This document shows, piece by piece, positions 5,182 through 11,998 of a DNA stretch of 11,998 nt. Made by a program: the position numbers and the translations under genes. Source of the stretch: Rudanella sp. GTDB lineage: Bacteria > Bacteroidota > Bacteroidia > Cytophagales > Spirosomataceae. The first letter of the stretch is position 1. Each line of letters starts with the position of its first letter. The DNA lies in the NCBI GenBank assembly GCA_026785985.1, contig JAJAYX010000214.1, positions 1 to 11,998 of the forward strand, given 5' to 3'. Under the pieces are notes generated by a model. It was not told where the DNA came from. It saw only the letters and a program-made list of their open reading frames with translations, and ran no database searches.

Positions 5182-6823
5182 AAAGTGGGCGGCCCCGGTT
5201 CTTGCCCTGCTTCCCACCCTATACTACGCCATCACCCTTGTCCGCTACGCCTGGAATATGCCGTATATGGACGACTACCCGGTGCTGGTCGATTTCCTGA
5301 ATCGCTGGCCGGGAGCGTCTATGTCGGAGCAGATCGGTCTGTTGCTGGAGCAGAACAATTTTCACCGGATCGTTTGGGTCAAGGTGCTGGCCCTGATGAA
5401 TGTGGGCGCGACGGGGGCAGTTAATTTTACTTTCCTGCAACTGATGGGTAACGCGGCCCTGTTGCTCACCGCCTGGTTGCTACACCGGAGCAGTTCGGCG
5501 ATTGGGCGGTGGGCGTTTCTGCCCGCTTTGTTCCTGATTTTCCAGTTTCAATCGTGGAACAACGCCTTTTGGGCAATGGCCGCCGTCTCTAATCTGTGGG
5601 CACCCGCCTATGCCCTGCTGGCGTTTTGGCTGGCAAGTCGCCCGGATTCCCGTTCGCAATGGCTGGCCCTGCTGGTTGGTTTGGTAGCGTTATTGACGAA
5701 TGGAAACGGGATTGTGGTGTTGCCGTTGCTGTGTGTATCGTGGTTTTGTAAACCGCGAGGCCGTGAGGCCAACAAAAGCGACTCAGCGGCTGGCTGGCCT
5801 TACAAGGGGACAGTTTACAGAAACACCCTGGCCAGTATAACCATTATTGTCACTTATTTATACTTTCAGGGCTACAGCAACCCGGCTGAACCATCTCTAA
5901 CCAATCTGCTTAGTCCCGAAAAAATAGCGCATTTATTTGCTTTAGACACAGCTTTCCTTGGAGCTATGTTCTACCATCCTTCGGCGGCCTGGTTGAGTCA
6001 GGTGGTGGGTGCGGCAACGATTTTGTGGACGGGCTACCTGCTGCTGACCCGCTACGACCGCCAAAACCCGACCTTGTTCTGGTTCCTGATTTTTTTGCAC
6101 CTCACGGGCCTGATGCTGGCCGTGAACCGCATTGAAAAAGGAACCGAATTGATGTATGCCTCACGCTACCGCAACATTACGGCCCTGATGCTGGCAACCA
6201 CCTGGCTTACTTTTACCGATGTGATGCGAGTGGTTAAATTTCGCTGGTATCCTGTCCTAACTGGTTTTGCTCTGCTTGCAGCCGTTGGCATCTGGGGAGT
6301 TTCCAATTATACCTACGCCAGTAAAATCGTCCGTTTCCGCGAACTCAAACAAACTGACCAGTTTTTGTGGCAGCAGTTTGGCCTGATTCGGGGGTGTGCG
6401 CCTACCCTGCAACCCGCCCAAAAACTTAGTCTTTTGGCTCAAAAGGGCCTTTTTTTGCCCACTTCAATCTTGATTTCTGATTTAGAATCCAAGCCAGTCG
6501 CAGTGCCGATTCCGGGGACGGGTGCTGCCGGGGTTGATTACCAGATTGACATTCAACGAACGGTTGGCGGGTATCACGTCGTCAGTGGCTGGGCCAAACT
6601 TCGGGGCCGCAAAGCCAACTTCAACGACACCTACATCGGCACCCGCACTCCCAACGGCTGGCAACTCTACACTACCCTGTTCCATCAGCGGCTCGACCTA
6701 GCGGACTCTGTCAACGAAAAGGACACGGGCTTCATGGCCATTATTCCGGCGGAGAGGATGGGGCCGGGAATTGGAATTCTGGTTCGGTCGGGAGGGGCAA
6801 CGGGGTTGGCGGAGTTGCCTTAG
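5168..6823 (+). CDS. Multi-spanning membrane protein, putative GT-C glycosyltransferase
   Basis: A 551-residue protein starting at ATG 5168, inside the last codons of pseC (14-bp overlap). About 10-11 hydrophobic spans are visible up to residue 380 (for example 9-26, 82-105, 116-127, 140-156, 164-178, 182-194, 218-234, 276-293, 301-320, 336-351, 360-379), followed by a soluble C-terminal domain of about 160 residues. The first external loop has MPYMDDYP (D35-D36) and then QNNFHRIVWVK (62-72). An acidic pair after TM1 plus a downstream N-x-HR segment is the layout of GT-C-fold, polyprenyl-phosphate-sugar-dependent glycosyltransferases, and SRYRN (332-336) fits a lipid-phosphate-binding region. 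No family name can be assigned by eye, and a polymerase or transporter role is possible. Coupling to pseC suggests that it handles the sugar made here, at the inner membrane. Confidence 0.5.
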   Translation: MWGLRKWAAPVLALLPTLYYAITLVRYAWNMPYMDDYPVLVDFLNRWPGASMSEQIGLLLEQNNFHRIVWVKVLALMNVGATGAVNFTFLQLMGNAALLLTAWLLHRSSSAIGRWAFLPALFLIFQFQSWNNAFWAMAAVSNLWAPAYALLAFWLASRPDSRSQWLALLVGLVALLTNGNGIVVLPLLCVSWFCKPRGREANKSDSAAGWPYKGTVYRNTLASITIIVTYLYFQGYSNPAEPSLTNLLSPEKIAHLFALDTAFLGAMFYHPSAAWLSQVVGAATILWTGYLLLTRYDRQNPTLFWFLIFLHLTGLMLAVNRIEKGTELMYASRYRNITALMLATTWLTFTDVMRVVKFRWYPVLTGFALLAAVGIWGVSNYTYASKIVRFRELKQTDQFLWQQFGLIRGCAPTLQPAQKLSLLAQKGLFLPTSILISDLESKPVAVPIPGTGAAGVDYQIDIQRTVGGYHVVSGWAKLRGRKANFNDTYIGTRTPNGWQLYTTLFHQRLDLADSVNEKDTGFMAIIPAERMGPGIGILVRSGGATGLAELP

Positions 6824-7000
6824 TTAAGGATAATAATCCATCAAAATAGTTTCTGTAAAATCTTGTTTAAATGTACCGTTTTGATCCGCTAAGAAAACGC
6901 TGACTTTAACTGGTAAGTCTTTATCATTCAATTGATATTCTCTCTTCGACTCAGTTTTTCCATCAAATTTAACTTCTGTAACGCAGTATTTCAACAGCAT
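6824..7000 (-). CDS. Small hypothetical ORF (58 aa)
   Basis: An ATG (complement of 6998-7000) opens a 58-codon frame ending in TAA, whose last base abuts the stop of the convergent membrane-protein gene. The product begins MLLKYCVTEVKFDGK, has alternating charged and hydrophobic stretches (REYQLNDKDLPVKVSVFLAD) and ends TILMDYYP. It reads like a small soluble beta-rich protein or the C-terminal part of a larger one. It is AT-rich compared with the neighbours. An in-frame TAG lies about 25 bp upstream, within the adjacent inverted-repeat element, so that element may have cut off an earlier 5' end. No family recognised; it may be non-coding. Confidence 0.3.
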   Translation of the reverse strand: MLLKYCVTEVKFDGKTESKREYQLNDKDLPVKVSVFLADQNGTFKQDFTETILMDYYP

Positions 7001-7006
7001 AAAAGG

Positions 7007-7146
7007 GGACTCTGAACGGCTAAGCTATGGCATCATTTTTTAGGGTCTAAAAGGCCAATAGTTCTGCCAAAAACAAGTGATTTTGACCAGAATTAAGGGT
7101 AAAAACGGAAGCACGAGTGCTACCATAGCTTAACCGTTCAGCTTCC
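7007..7146. repeat. MITE-like element with 24-bp imperfect terminal inverted repeats
   Basis: The left arm (7007-7030) contains CTGAACGGCTAAGCTATGG and the right arm (7123-7146) contains its near-perfect reverse complement, CCATAGCTTAACCGTTCAG. Over the 19-bp core 18 positions pair, and over 24 bp 21 pair. A second nested repeat lies inside: TTCTGCCAAAA (7062-7072) against TTTTGACCAGAA (7081-7092), with one extra base. The 140-bp unit has no coding capacity. It fits a miniature inverted-repeat element or IS-derived remnant, or a long folded RNA. No clear target-site duplication was seen at its edges. Confidence 0.6.
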
Positions 7147-7231
7147 AGAATCAAAGGATGTAAATAAAAAACAGACCCTGGGTGGGGGAAAATAGTTCGC
7201 GTTTTTCAAACTGGGCTGGAGAGTCAACTAT

Positions 7232-7260
7232 AAAAAAAACGGTCTGCGGGGACACAGACC
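7232..7260 (-). terminator. Intrinsic terminator of the CBS-domain gene
   Basis: Read on the minus strand, GGTCTGTG, loop TCCC, CGCAGACC (7260 down to 7241) forms an 8-bp stem with one G-U pair, followed by G and a run of eight T (7239-7232). It lies about 55 bp past the stop codon of the CBS gene. This is a classic rho-independent terminator; the poly-A side makes it much weaker on the plus strand. Confidence 0.85.
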
Positions 7261-7315
7261 AATGATGCGTAATAAATCCGACATCCCCAATCCGACCCGC
7301 GACGGCGAACCGTTC

Positions 7316-7753
7316 CTAATACGGACTTCCCGAAATGTAGCTTTCCAGCGAACTGATGCGGTTTTTCTGATCGTGGATGATCGCCGAAACAACGTCGTTA
7401 ATAGAAATAATCCCAATCAATTCTTCTTTATCGATAACCGGAAGGTGGCGAATATGCTTGTCGGACATGATGAGCATGGCCGCTTCGATTTTGTCGTCGG
7501 GGGCAATAGTAATGAGTTTGCTGGTCATTACGTCGGCCACGAGCGTGTCTTTGGAGGCTCTTCCCTGTAGGATCACTTTACGGGCATAATCGCGCTCCGA
7601 AAAGATACCCGAAAGTTGCCCTTCGTCGATTACCAGTACGGCGCCAATATTTTTTTCAGCCATAAGCTGAAGGGCATCGAATACTGTATCCGTCGATTTG
7701 GTCTTGTAAATCGTGTTAATTGACTTGCCGGAGAGAATCTGCTTGATTTTCAT
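7316..7753 (-). CDS. Two-CBS-domain protein (Bateman module)
   Basis: A 145-residue protein consisting almost entirely of two CBS domains, about residues 8-62 and 75-130. Domain 1 has TVFDALQLMAEKNIGAVLVI followed by LSGIFSERDYARKV. Domain 2 has VADVMTSKLITIAPDD, then AAMLIMSDKHIRHLPVID and LIGIISINDVV. Paired CBS domains bind adenosine nucleotides (AMP, ATP, NAD and similar) and act as energy or redox sensors, usually as homodimers; which ligand binds here cannot be told. No catalytic or membrane domain is fused, so it is a stand-alone cytoplasmic regulator. ATG (complement of 7751-7753) is the only reasonable start. It is monocistronic: divergent from the helicase gene (67 bp between starts) and closed by its own terminator. 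Confidence 0.9.
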   Translation of the reverse strand: MKIKQILSGKSINTIYKTKSTDTVFDALQLMAEKNIGAVLVIDEGQLSGIFSERDYARKVILQGRASKDTLVADVMTSKLITIAPDDKIEAAMLIMSDKHIRHLPVIDKEELIGIISINDVVSAIIHDQKNRISSLESYISGSPY

Positions 7754-7808
7754 GATCTGTAAAGGGAATTGATAGGGGGATGAAGGTAGTGAAAAAAATT
7801 ATATTTCG

Positions 7809-7816
7809 TATCTTTA
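7809..7816 (+). promoter_or_regulatory. Candidate -7 box upstream of the helicase gene
   Basis: TATCTTTA matches the Bacteroidota -7 consensus TAnnTTTG at every fixed position but the last and sits 4 bp before ATG 7821. That would give a very short or absent 5' leader. No convincing -33 TTTG was found at the usual 19-21 bp spacing, so the assignment is tentative. Confidence 0.3.
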
Positions 7817-7820
7817 AGCT

Positions 7821-9248
7821 ATGAATGATACCCAGACTGCCGCCCAGTTATTGGCGAAACGGTTTCCTTATAAACCCACTCCGGGACAGTACGAATTCTT
7901 TGAAAAAATAGGTGCTTTTATCGTTGGCGAACAATCGGAAGACAACCGCGACTGCTTTTTGCTCCGTGGATACGCCGGCACCGGTAAAACAACGCTCATC
8001 AGTTCGCTCATTACGGTGTTACCCCGTTTTGGGTATAAATCGGTGCTGTTGGCTCCCACGGGTCGGGCGGCCAAAGTAATGTCGAACTATGCCAGGAAAT
8101 CGGCACAGACTATCCACAAGAAAATATACCGGCAGGTGGCCGACCCCGGTTCGGGTTCGCTGAGTTTTCAGCGGCAAAAAAATTACCACGAAGACACGCT
8201 GTTCATTGTCGATGAAGCGTCGATGATTGCCGACGAAGCTGATTTTGGGGGGAAAGGTTTGCTTACCGATCTGGTTGAGTTTGTGTTTGAAAATAAGGGG
8301 AACAAACTCATGCTGGTGGGCGATACGGCGCAGTTGCCGCCTGTTGGCCGCAACATCAGCCCCGCTTTAGACGCTGATTTTGTGGCCCGTTCGTTCCACA
8401 TGAGCGTCTATGAGCAGGAGTTAACGGAGGTGATGCGGCAGGAAGAATCATCGGGAATTTTGGCCAATGCCACCGACCTCCGCAACGAGCTGGCGTATCC
8501 CGACCCCACTATCCGGCTGACTACCAAGCCTTTTCGGGATATTTTCAACATGCCCCAAACCCGGCTGGAAGACGGTATTCAGTATGCCTACAACAAATTC
8601 GGGCGGGAGAACACCGTGATCCTGTGCCGGTCGAATAAGTCGGCGGTGCAGTATAATCAGTTTGTCCGGCGGATGATTAATCAGTGCGAAGACGAACTCG
8701 ACGCGGGCGACATGCTGATGATTGCCCGCAACAACTACACGACGCTCGAAGAAGACTCGCCCGCTGGTTTTCTGGCCAATGGTGAGTTTGCCGAGGTGCT
8801 GAAAATCCGCAAAAAAGAGGAGATGCACGGGCTTCGGTTTGCCACGGTCACGCTGCGTTTGGTCGATTATGAAGATCAGCCGGAGTTTGAAGCCAAAATT
8901 ATTTTGGACACGCTCCATTCGGCTACGCCCGCCCTGGGTCAGCCCGAAAGCCGGGCTTTATATGAGAGCGTACAGAAGGATTATCTGTACATCAAAACTA
9001 AAAAAGAACGGGCCGAAGCCGTCCGGCGCGACGGATATTTGAACGCCCTCCAGGTAAAATTTGCCTACGCCCTCACCACCCATAAGGCACAGGGGGGGCA
9101 ATGGAGCGCGGTTTTTGTGGATCAGGGCTATATGCCTGAACCCACTGTTACCCACGAATTTGTCCGATGGCTATATACCGCTATGACCCGCGCCACCGAC
9201 GAGCTATATTTGATGAATTTCAGTCCGCAATTTTTCCTAAACCCCTAA
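7821..9248 (+). CDS. RecD/Pif1-like SF1 DNA helicase (AAA_30 plus UvrD_C_2)
   Basis: A 475-residue ATP-dependent helicase of superfamily 1B. Motifs in order: Walker A GYAGTGKTT (residues 50-58, K56), motif Ia LLAPTGRAAKVMS (77-89), Walker B LFIVDEASM (127-135, D131-E132), motif III GDTAQLPPVG (167-176), motif IV region NTVILCRSN (264-272), motif V THKAQGGQW (420-428) and motif VI YTAMTRATDELYL (452-464). The last two lie in a UvrD_C_2 domain. It lacks the N-terminal region of true RecD and of RecD2, being only about 475 residues. It should translocate 5'-3' on single-stranded DNA and act in repair or recombination; the precise role is unknown. No recB/recC neighbours are present. The MFS gene starts 5 bp after its stop, so they probably share a transcript. 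Confidence 0.88.
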   Translation: MNDTQTAAQLLAKRFPYKPTPGQYEFFEKIGAFIVGEQSEDNRDCFLLRGYAGTGKTTLISSLITVLPRFGYKSVLLAPTGRAAKVMSNYARKSAQTIHKKIYRQVADPGSGSLSFQRQKNYHEDTLFIVDEASMIADEADFGGKGLLTDLVEFVFENKGNKLMLVGDTAQLPPVGRNISPALDADFVARSFHMSVYEQELTEVMRQEESSGILANATDLRNELAYPDPTIRLTTKPFRDIFNMPQTRLEDGIQYAYNKFGRENTVILCRSNKSAVQYNQFVRRMINQCEDELDAGDMLMIARNNYTTLEEDSPAGFLANGEFAEVLKIRKKEEMHGLRFATVTLRLVDYEDQPEFEAKIILDTLHSATPALGQPESRALYESVQKDYLYIKTKKERAEAVRRDGYLNALQVKFAYALTTHKAQGGQWSAVFVDQGYMPEPTVTHEFVRWLYTAMTRATDELYLMNFSPQFFLNP

Positions 9249-9253
9249 TACTA

Positions 9254-10585
9254 ATGCCCCAAAATTCATCCCTCCGGCCCGGTTGGTACGCCGTTATCGT
9301 ATTGATGCTTGCCTATGTTTCGTCGTTCATTGACCGGCAGATTCTGAGCCTGCTCGTTGGTCCCATCAAACGCGACCTCCTGCTGACCGACACCGAAGTT
9401 AGCCTGCTGATGGGCCTGAGTTTCGCCCTGTTCTACACGTTTTTGGGTATTCCCATTGGCCGCCTGGCTGACCGGGCTAACCGCCGAAACATCATTATCG
9501 GAGGTATTGCCATCTGGAGTTTAATGACGGCTCTTTGTGGACTGGTGAAGAACTACGGGCAATTTTTCCTGGCCCGAATCGGTGTTGGGGTGGGCGAGGC
9601 CACTTTGTCGCCAGCCGCCTATTCGATGCTGGCTGATTATTTCCCACGGGAGAAACTGGCCACTGCTATTAGCGTTTACTCGGCGGGAATTTACATTGGG
9701 TCGGGCATTGCGGTGCTGATTGGGGCCTGGTTAGTGAGCATGGGGGGCGATGCCCGAACCGTTACCCTACCGCTGATAGGAGAAATTTTTACGTGGCAAC
9801 TCCTGTTTTTCTACATTGGTTTACCCGGTTTGGCCATTGCCTTGCTGGTACTCACCGTTCGCGAACCGGCTCGAAAAGGGTTGCTGAAAGCCGCCGACGG
9901 ACAGGTTCAACAACTTTCACTGACGGAGGCATTTGGTCTTATTCGCCAGAAACAGGCCGCTTTTTTCAGTGTGACCATTGGGTTCACGTTTGTTGCCCTC
10001 GTTTCGTATGCCTACTCGGCCTGGACTCCTACGTTTTTAGTGCGCACATTTGGCTGGAAAATTGGTTCAGCTGGTGCCATTTACGGCCTCATCGTAATGG
10101 TGTTCTCCACGGCGGGCATTATTTTGGGTGGTCGGTATGCCGATATGCTTACCCGGCGGGGCGTTGCTGACGGGCGGTTGCGCATCGGCATTTATTCCAC
10201 AATAGCCATTGCCCTGACTTCTTTTTTTCCACTGGTTAACAATCCAACCGTAGTCATTGCCATGATGCCTATTCCCTGCTTTTTCGTAGCCTTCCCGTTC
10301 GGCGCGTCCACGGCGGCTATTCAGGACATCATGCCGAATCAGGCGCGGGCCTTGGCTTCGGCGGTTTATCTGTTCTTTATCAATATGATTGGCCTCGGAT
10401 TTGGCCCCACGGCGGTGGCCCTGCTTACCGACTATGTGTTTCAGGATGAAGGGGCCATTCGCTATTCACTGGCCCTCGTAGTGCTGATTTCGTCGATGGT
10501 TTCACTCGGCTGTTATAGCTTCGGTTTGGCTCCGTATCGCCGGGCGATGGTGGCCATGCAGCATACACCGGCAGTAACGGTTTAA
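9254..10585 (+). CDS. MFS transporter, Spinster (Spns)-like
   Basis: A 443-residue, 12-span major facilitator protein. ATG 9254 was chosen because it starts 5 bp after the helicase stop and places the first helix (WYAVIVLMLAYVSSFIDRQILSLL... split by D27-R28) where the family has it; an upstream in-frame extension runs inside the helicase gene. Seen: TM1 motif FIDRQILSLL, motif A GIPIGRLADRANRR (65-78) between TM2 and TM3, and RIGVGVGEATLSPAAYSMLADYFP (108-131). All are typical of Spinster-like bacterial MFS proteins. Family members export or import diverse organic anions, lipids or drugs; the substrate is not readable from sequence. A loop at about 165-178 (GGDARTVTLPLIGE) is somewhat long. 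Inner-membrane location. Confidence 0.88.
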   Translation: MPQNSSLRPGWYAVIVLMLAYVSSFIDRQILSLLVGPIKRDLLLTDTEVSLLMGLSFALFYTFLGIPIGRLADRANRRNIIIGGIAIWSLMTALCGLVKNYGQFFLARIGVGVGEATLSPAAYSMLADYFPREKLATAISVYSAGIYIGSGIAVLIGAWLVSMGGDARTVTLPLIGEIFTWQLLFFYIGLPGLAIALLVLTVREPARKGLLKAADGQVQQLSLTEAFGLIRQKQAAFFSVTIGFTFVALVSYAYSAWTPTFLVRTFGWKIGSAGAIYGLIVMVFSTAGIILGGRYADMLTRRGVADGRLRIGIYSTIAIALTSFFPLVNNPTVVIAMMPIPCFFVAFPFGASTAAIQDIMPNQARALASAVYLFFINMIGLGFGPTAVALLTDYVFQDEGAIRYSLALVVLISSMVSLGCYSFGLAPYRRAMVAMQHTPAVTV

Positions 10586-10636
10586 CAAACCTTGCGATCA
10601 TTGGTTATATCTGCTAACACAACGTTATCAGAAATC

Positions 10637-10882
10637 ATGAGCAAGGGAGCAACCCAACCAACCGTCCGTGAAACATCGGACAATACCAAAAAATACGAAC
10701 TGAATACCAACCTGCCCGACGAGGCTCAGGGTAAAACGTCTCGCGGGGTTCACAAAACCAAGCAAAGAACCGAAGACGTACACGACGCAACCGGCTCCGT
10801 TGAGGTAAAAAACAAGGGTGGTCACGGTCACTCCGGCCACAACAGCGAGCATTCGGGTAGTCAGTCGAATGAGGAGAAATAA
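10637..10882 (+). CDS. Small hydrophilic protein with His/Gly/Ser-rich tail
   Basis: ATG 10637 gives 81 residues; an upstream in-frame TTG at 10592 is unlikely. The protein has no hydrophobic segment and no signal peptide. The body (TSDNTKKYELNTNLPDEAQG, then TSRGVHKTKQRTEDVHDATG) is charged and polar, and the end GGHGHSGHNSEHSGSQSNEEK holds four His spaced by Gly/Ser. It is probably disordered; metal binding by the His tail is possible but unproven. I do not recognise a family. A TATATCTG at 10606-10613 resembles a -7 box and could give it its own promoter after the MFS gene. Its stop lies 3 bp from the convergent pheA stop. Confidence 0.6.
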   Translation: MSKGATQPTVRETSDNTKKYELNTNLPDEAQGKTSRGVHKTKQRTEDVHDATGSVEVKNKGGHGHSGHNSEHSGSQSNEEK

Positions 10883-10885
10883 GGG

Positions 10886-11959
10886 CTAAGACACCCGCAC
10901 ATAACTCCCCAGCCATTTCACATCGGCGGTGTGGTGGTTCAGCACTTCCTGGAGGTCGCCATCATCGGCGTGGCCTTCGCATTCAAGTAGAAACCAATAC
11001 CGGAACGTCGCTCCTTCGCGCAGGGGGCGACTTTCTATTTTGGTGAGGTTGATGCCTTTGGCATTGAATTCCTGGAGAAACTCCGCCAAAACACCCGGCG
11101 AAGTTGAATTGGGGAGCCGGGCAATGAGCGTGGTCTTGTCGCGCCCGCTGGGTTGATTGCGGAAATCTTTGGCCAATAACAGGAACCGCGTCCGGTTCAG
11201 GGCGGTGTCCTCGATATTGTCGAACAGCACCGGCACGCCAAACAATTTGGCCGCAATGTGCGAACAGATAGCTGCTGTGTTGGGTTGTAGGGCGGCTAAT
11301 TTAGCGGCTTTAGACGTTGATTCGACGGGCACGAATTCGGCTTTGAGGCCATCGAACGAGCTGTTTAAAAACTTGCTGCACTGCCGGAACGCGATGTCTT
11401 TGGAATAGATATGCGTAATGTCGGCAAGGTTTTCGGTTTGGGTGGCGAAGGTAAAATGAACCGGAATTTCAGCTTCGGCGGCAATCATCAGGTCTTTTTC
11501 ATTGAGCAAGTCAATCGTTTCATTCACAACGCCTTCCTGGTTATTTTCGATAGGCACTACGCCAAACCTTGCCCGCCCCGTTTCCACGCTCTCGAACACC
11601 GACCGGATGGTGGGTTGCGCGGTGTAGGCACTGATCGCTCCAAACCGGCTTTCGGCAGCCTGATGCGTAAAACTGCCCTCCGGCCCCAAATAAGCAACCC
11701 GTTCGGGAAGTTCCATGTTGCGGGCAGCCGCAAAAATCTCCAGAAAAATGGCTTCAATAGCCACTTGAGTCAACGGCCCTTTATTCTGAGCAAACACCCG
11801 GTCGAGAATTTGCCGTTCGCGTTCGGGGCGGTAGATAATAGCATTGGTTGAGCGTTTCAACTCACCCACCTGCCGCACGCAATCCATGCGCTGATTGAGG
11901 AGTTCGAGCAGTTGATCGTCGAGCGAGTCGATTTGGTCGCGTAAGTTCTGGAGGGTCAT
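10886..11959 (-). CDS. pheA: Bifunctional chorismate mutase/prephenate dehydratase (P-protein)
   Basis: A 357-residue enzyme converting chorismate to prephenate and then to phenylpyruvate, for phenylalanine synthesis. The start is ATG at 11957-11959 (MTLQNLRDQIDSLDDQLLEL); the frame extends 11 residues further only through tandem repeats. An AroQ chorismate mutase domain spans about 1-85 (R8-D10, LLNQRM, VGELKRS, ERERQIL). Prephenate dehydratase runs about 86-265 with VAYLGPEGSFTHQAA, VVPIENNQEGVVNET, and the catalytic TRF at 257-259. A C-terminal ACT domain (about 275-357) has SPGVLAEFLQEFNAKGINLTKIESRP; ESRP (309-312) is the Phe-binding motif, so feedback inhibition by Phe is expected. All domains look complete. 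It is convergent with the small His-rich gene; further aro/tyr genes, if any, lie outside the window. Confidence 0.95.
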   Translation of the reverse strand: MTLQNLRDQIDSLDDQLLELLNQRMDCVRQVGELKRSTNAIIYRPERERQILDRVFAQNKGPLTQVAIEAIFLEIFAAARNMELPERVAYLGPEGSFTHQAAESRFGAISAYTAQPTIRSVFESVETGRARFGVVPIENNQEGVVNETIDLLNEKDLMIAAEAEIPVHFTFATQTENLADITHIYSKDIAFRQCSKFLNSSFDGLKAEFVPVESTSKAAKLAALQPNTAAICSHIAAKLFGVPVLFDNIEDTALNRTRFLLLAKDFRNQPSGRDKTTLIARLPNSTSPGVLAEFLQEFNAKGINLTKIESRPLREGATFRYWFLLECEGHADDGDLQEVLNHHTADVKWLGSYVRVS

Positions 11960-11963
11960 TCTT

Positions 11964-11998
11964 TCAGTGAACAGTGAACAGCCAACAGCCAACAGTGA
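11964..11998. repeat. Heptamer short tandem repeats upstream of pheA
   Basis: Five consecutive 7-bp units run to the window edge: TCAGTGA, ACAGTGA, ACAGCCA, ACAGCCA, ACAGTGA. All share an (A/T)CAG core and two variants, TGA and CCA, alternate in blocks. They begin 5 bp upstream of the pheA start codon, so they occupy the leader or promoter position. Such heptamer arrays recall short tandemly repeated sequences scattered between genes in some bacteria; the array may continue beyond the window. Confidence 0.7.

Noticed and set aside
4543..5217. Long open frame (224 codons) on the minus strand opposite pseC
   Set aside because: It lies wholly opposite a well-supported enzyme with all catalytic motifs; the open frame is explained by GC-rich codon bias.
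7171..7190. GGGT/ACCC self-complementary stretch as a second terminator
   Set aside because: The loop would be too short to fold, and the clear terminator at 7232-7260 already serves the CBS gene.
9167..9253. MFS start upstream inside the helicase gene
   Set aside because: The added residues are the out-of-frame reading of helicase motif VI; ATG 9254 places the first membrane helix correctly.
10579..10591. GGTTT-AAC-AAACC palindrome after the MFS stop as a terminator
   Set aside because: The stem is only 5 bp, AT-rich and has a 3-nt loop and no following T-tract.
11960..11992. TTG-started 11-residue extension of pheA
   Set aside because: It is only the translation of the heptamer repeat array; the AroQ domain begins at ATG 11957-11959.
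11964..11998. CRISPR-like array
   Set aside because: Units are 7 bp with no spacers; this is a simple tandem repeat.

Overview
The window looks like chromosomal DNA of a Bacteroidota bacterium, most likely a Cytophagales/Spirosomaceae-type organism (a Spirosoma-like guess from protein style, not a proven placement). Reasons: moderate GC with many ATG starts that lack Shine-Dalgarno sequences, promoter-like TAnnTTTG variants, a bifunctional chorismate mutase/prephenate dehydratase, and protein families typical of that group. No rRNA, tRNA or CRISPR array was seen.

Region 1 (1-6823, + strand) is a surface-sugar locus. It holds the 3' part of a FemAB/GNAT-like acyltransferase, a DUF115/MptE-like protein with a GNGPSL motif, pseB (UDP-GlcNAc 4,6-dehydratase, inverting), pseC (PLP aminotransferase) and a large multi-spanning membrane protein that overlaps the end of pseC. 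PseB and PseC make UDP-4-amino-4,6-dideoxy-beta-L-AltNAc, the first two steps towards pseudaminic acid. The later genes (pseH, pseG, pseI, pseF) are not recognisable here and may lie upstream of the window.

The pseB-pseC pair is interrupted by an AT-rich insert (2672-3969). It carries a HigB/RelE-like toxin, an HTH (HigA-like) antitoxin, an overlapping ORF whose C-terminal half resembles SecB-like chaperones, and the C-terminal stub of an Rpn-family nuclease/transposase. The first three together look like a decayed or rearranged toxin-antitoxin-chaperone (TAC) module, which is the most interesting item in the window.

Region 2 (6824-7315) is gene-poor. It contains a 58-codon minus-strand ORF, a 140-bp folded element with about 24-bp imperfect terminal inverted repeats, an unassigned AT-rich stretch (7147-7231), and a clear intrinsic terminator for the minus-strand CBS-domain gene that follows.

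Region 3 (7316-11998) is housekeeping or metabolic: a two-CBS-domain protein (-), then divergently a RecD/Pif1-like SF1 helicase and a Spinster-like MFS transporter 5 bp apart (+), a small hydrophilic His/Gly-rich protein (+), and convergently pheA (-). Upstream of pheA a 7-bp short tandem repeat runs to the window edge.
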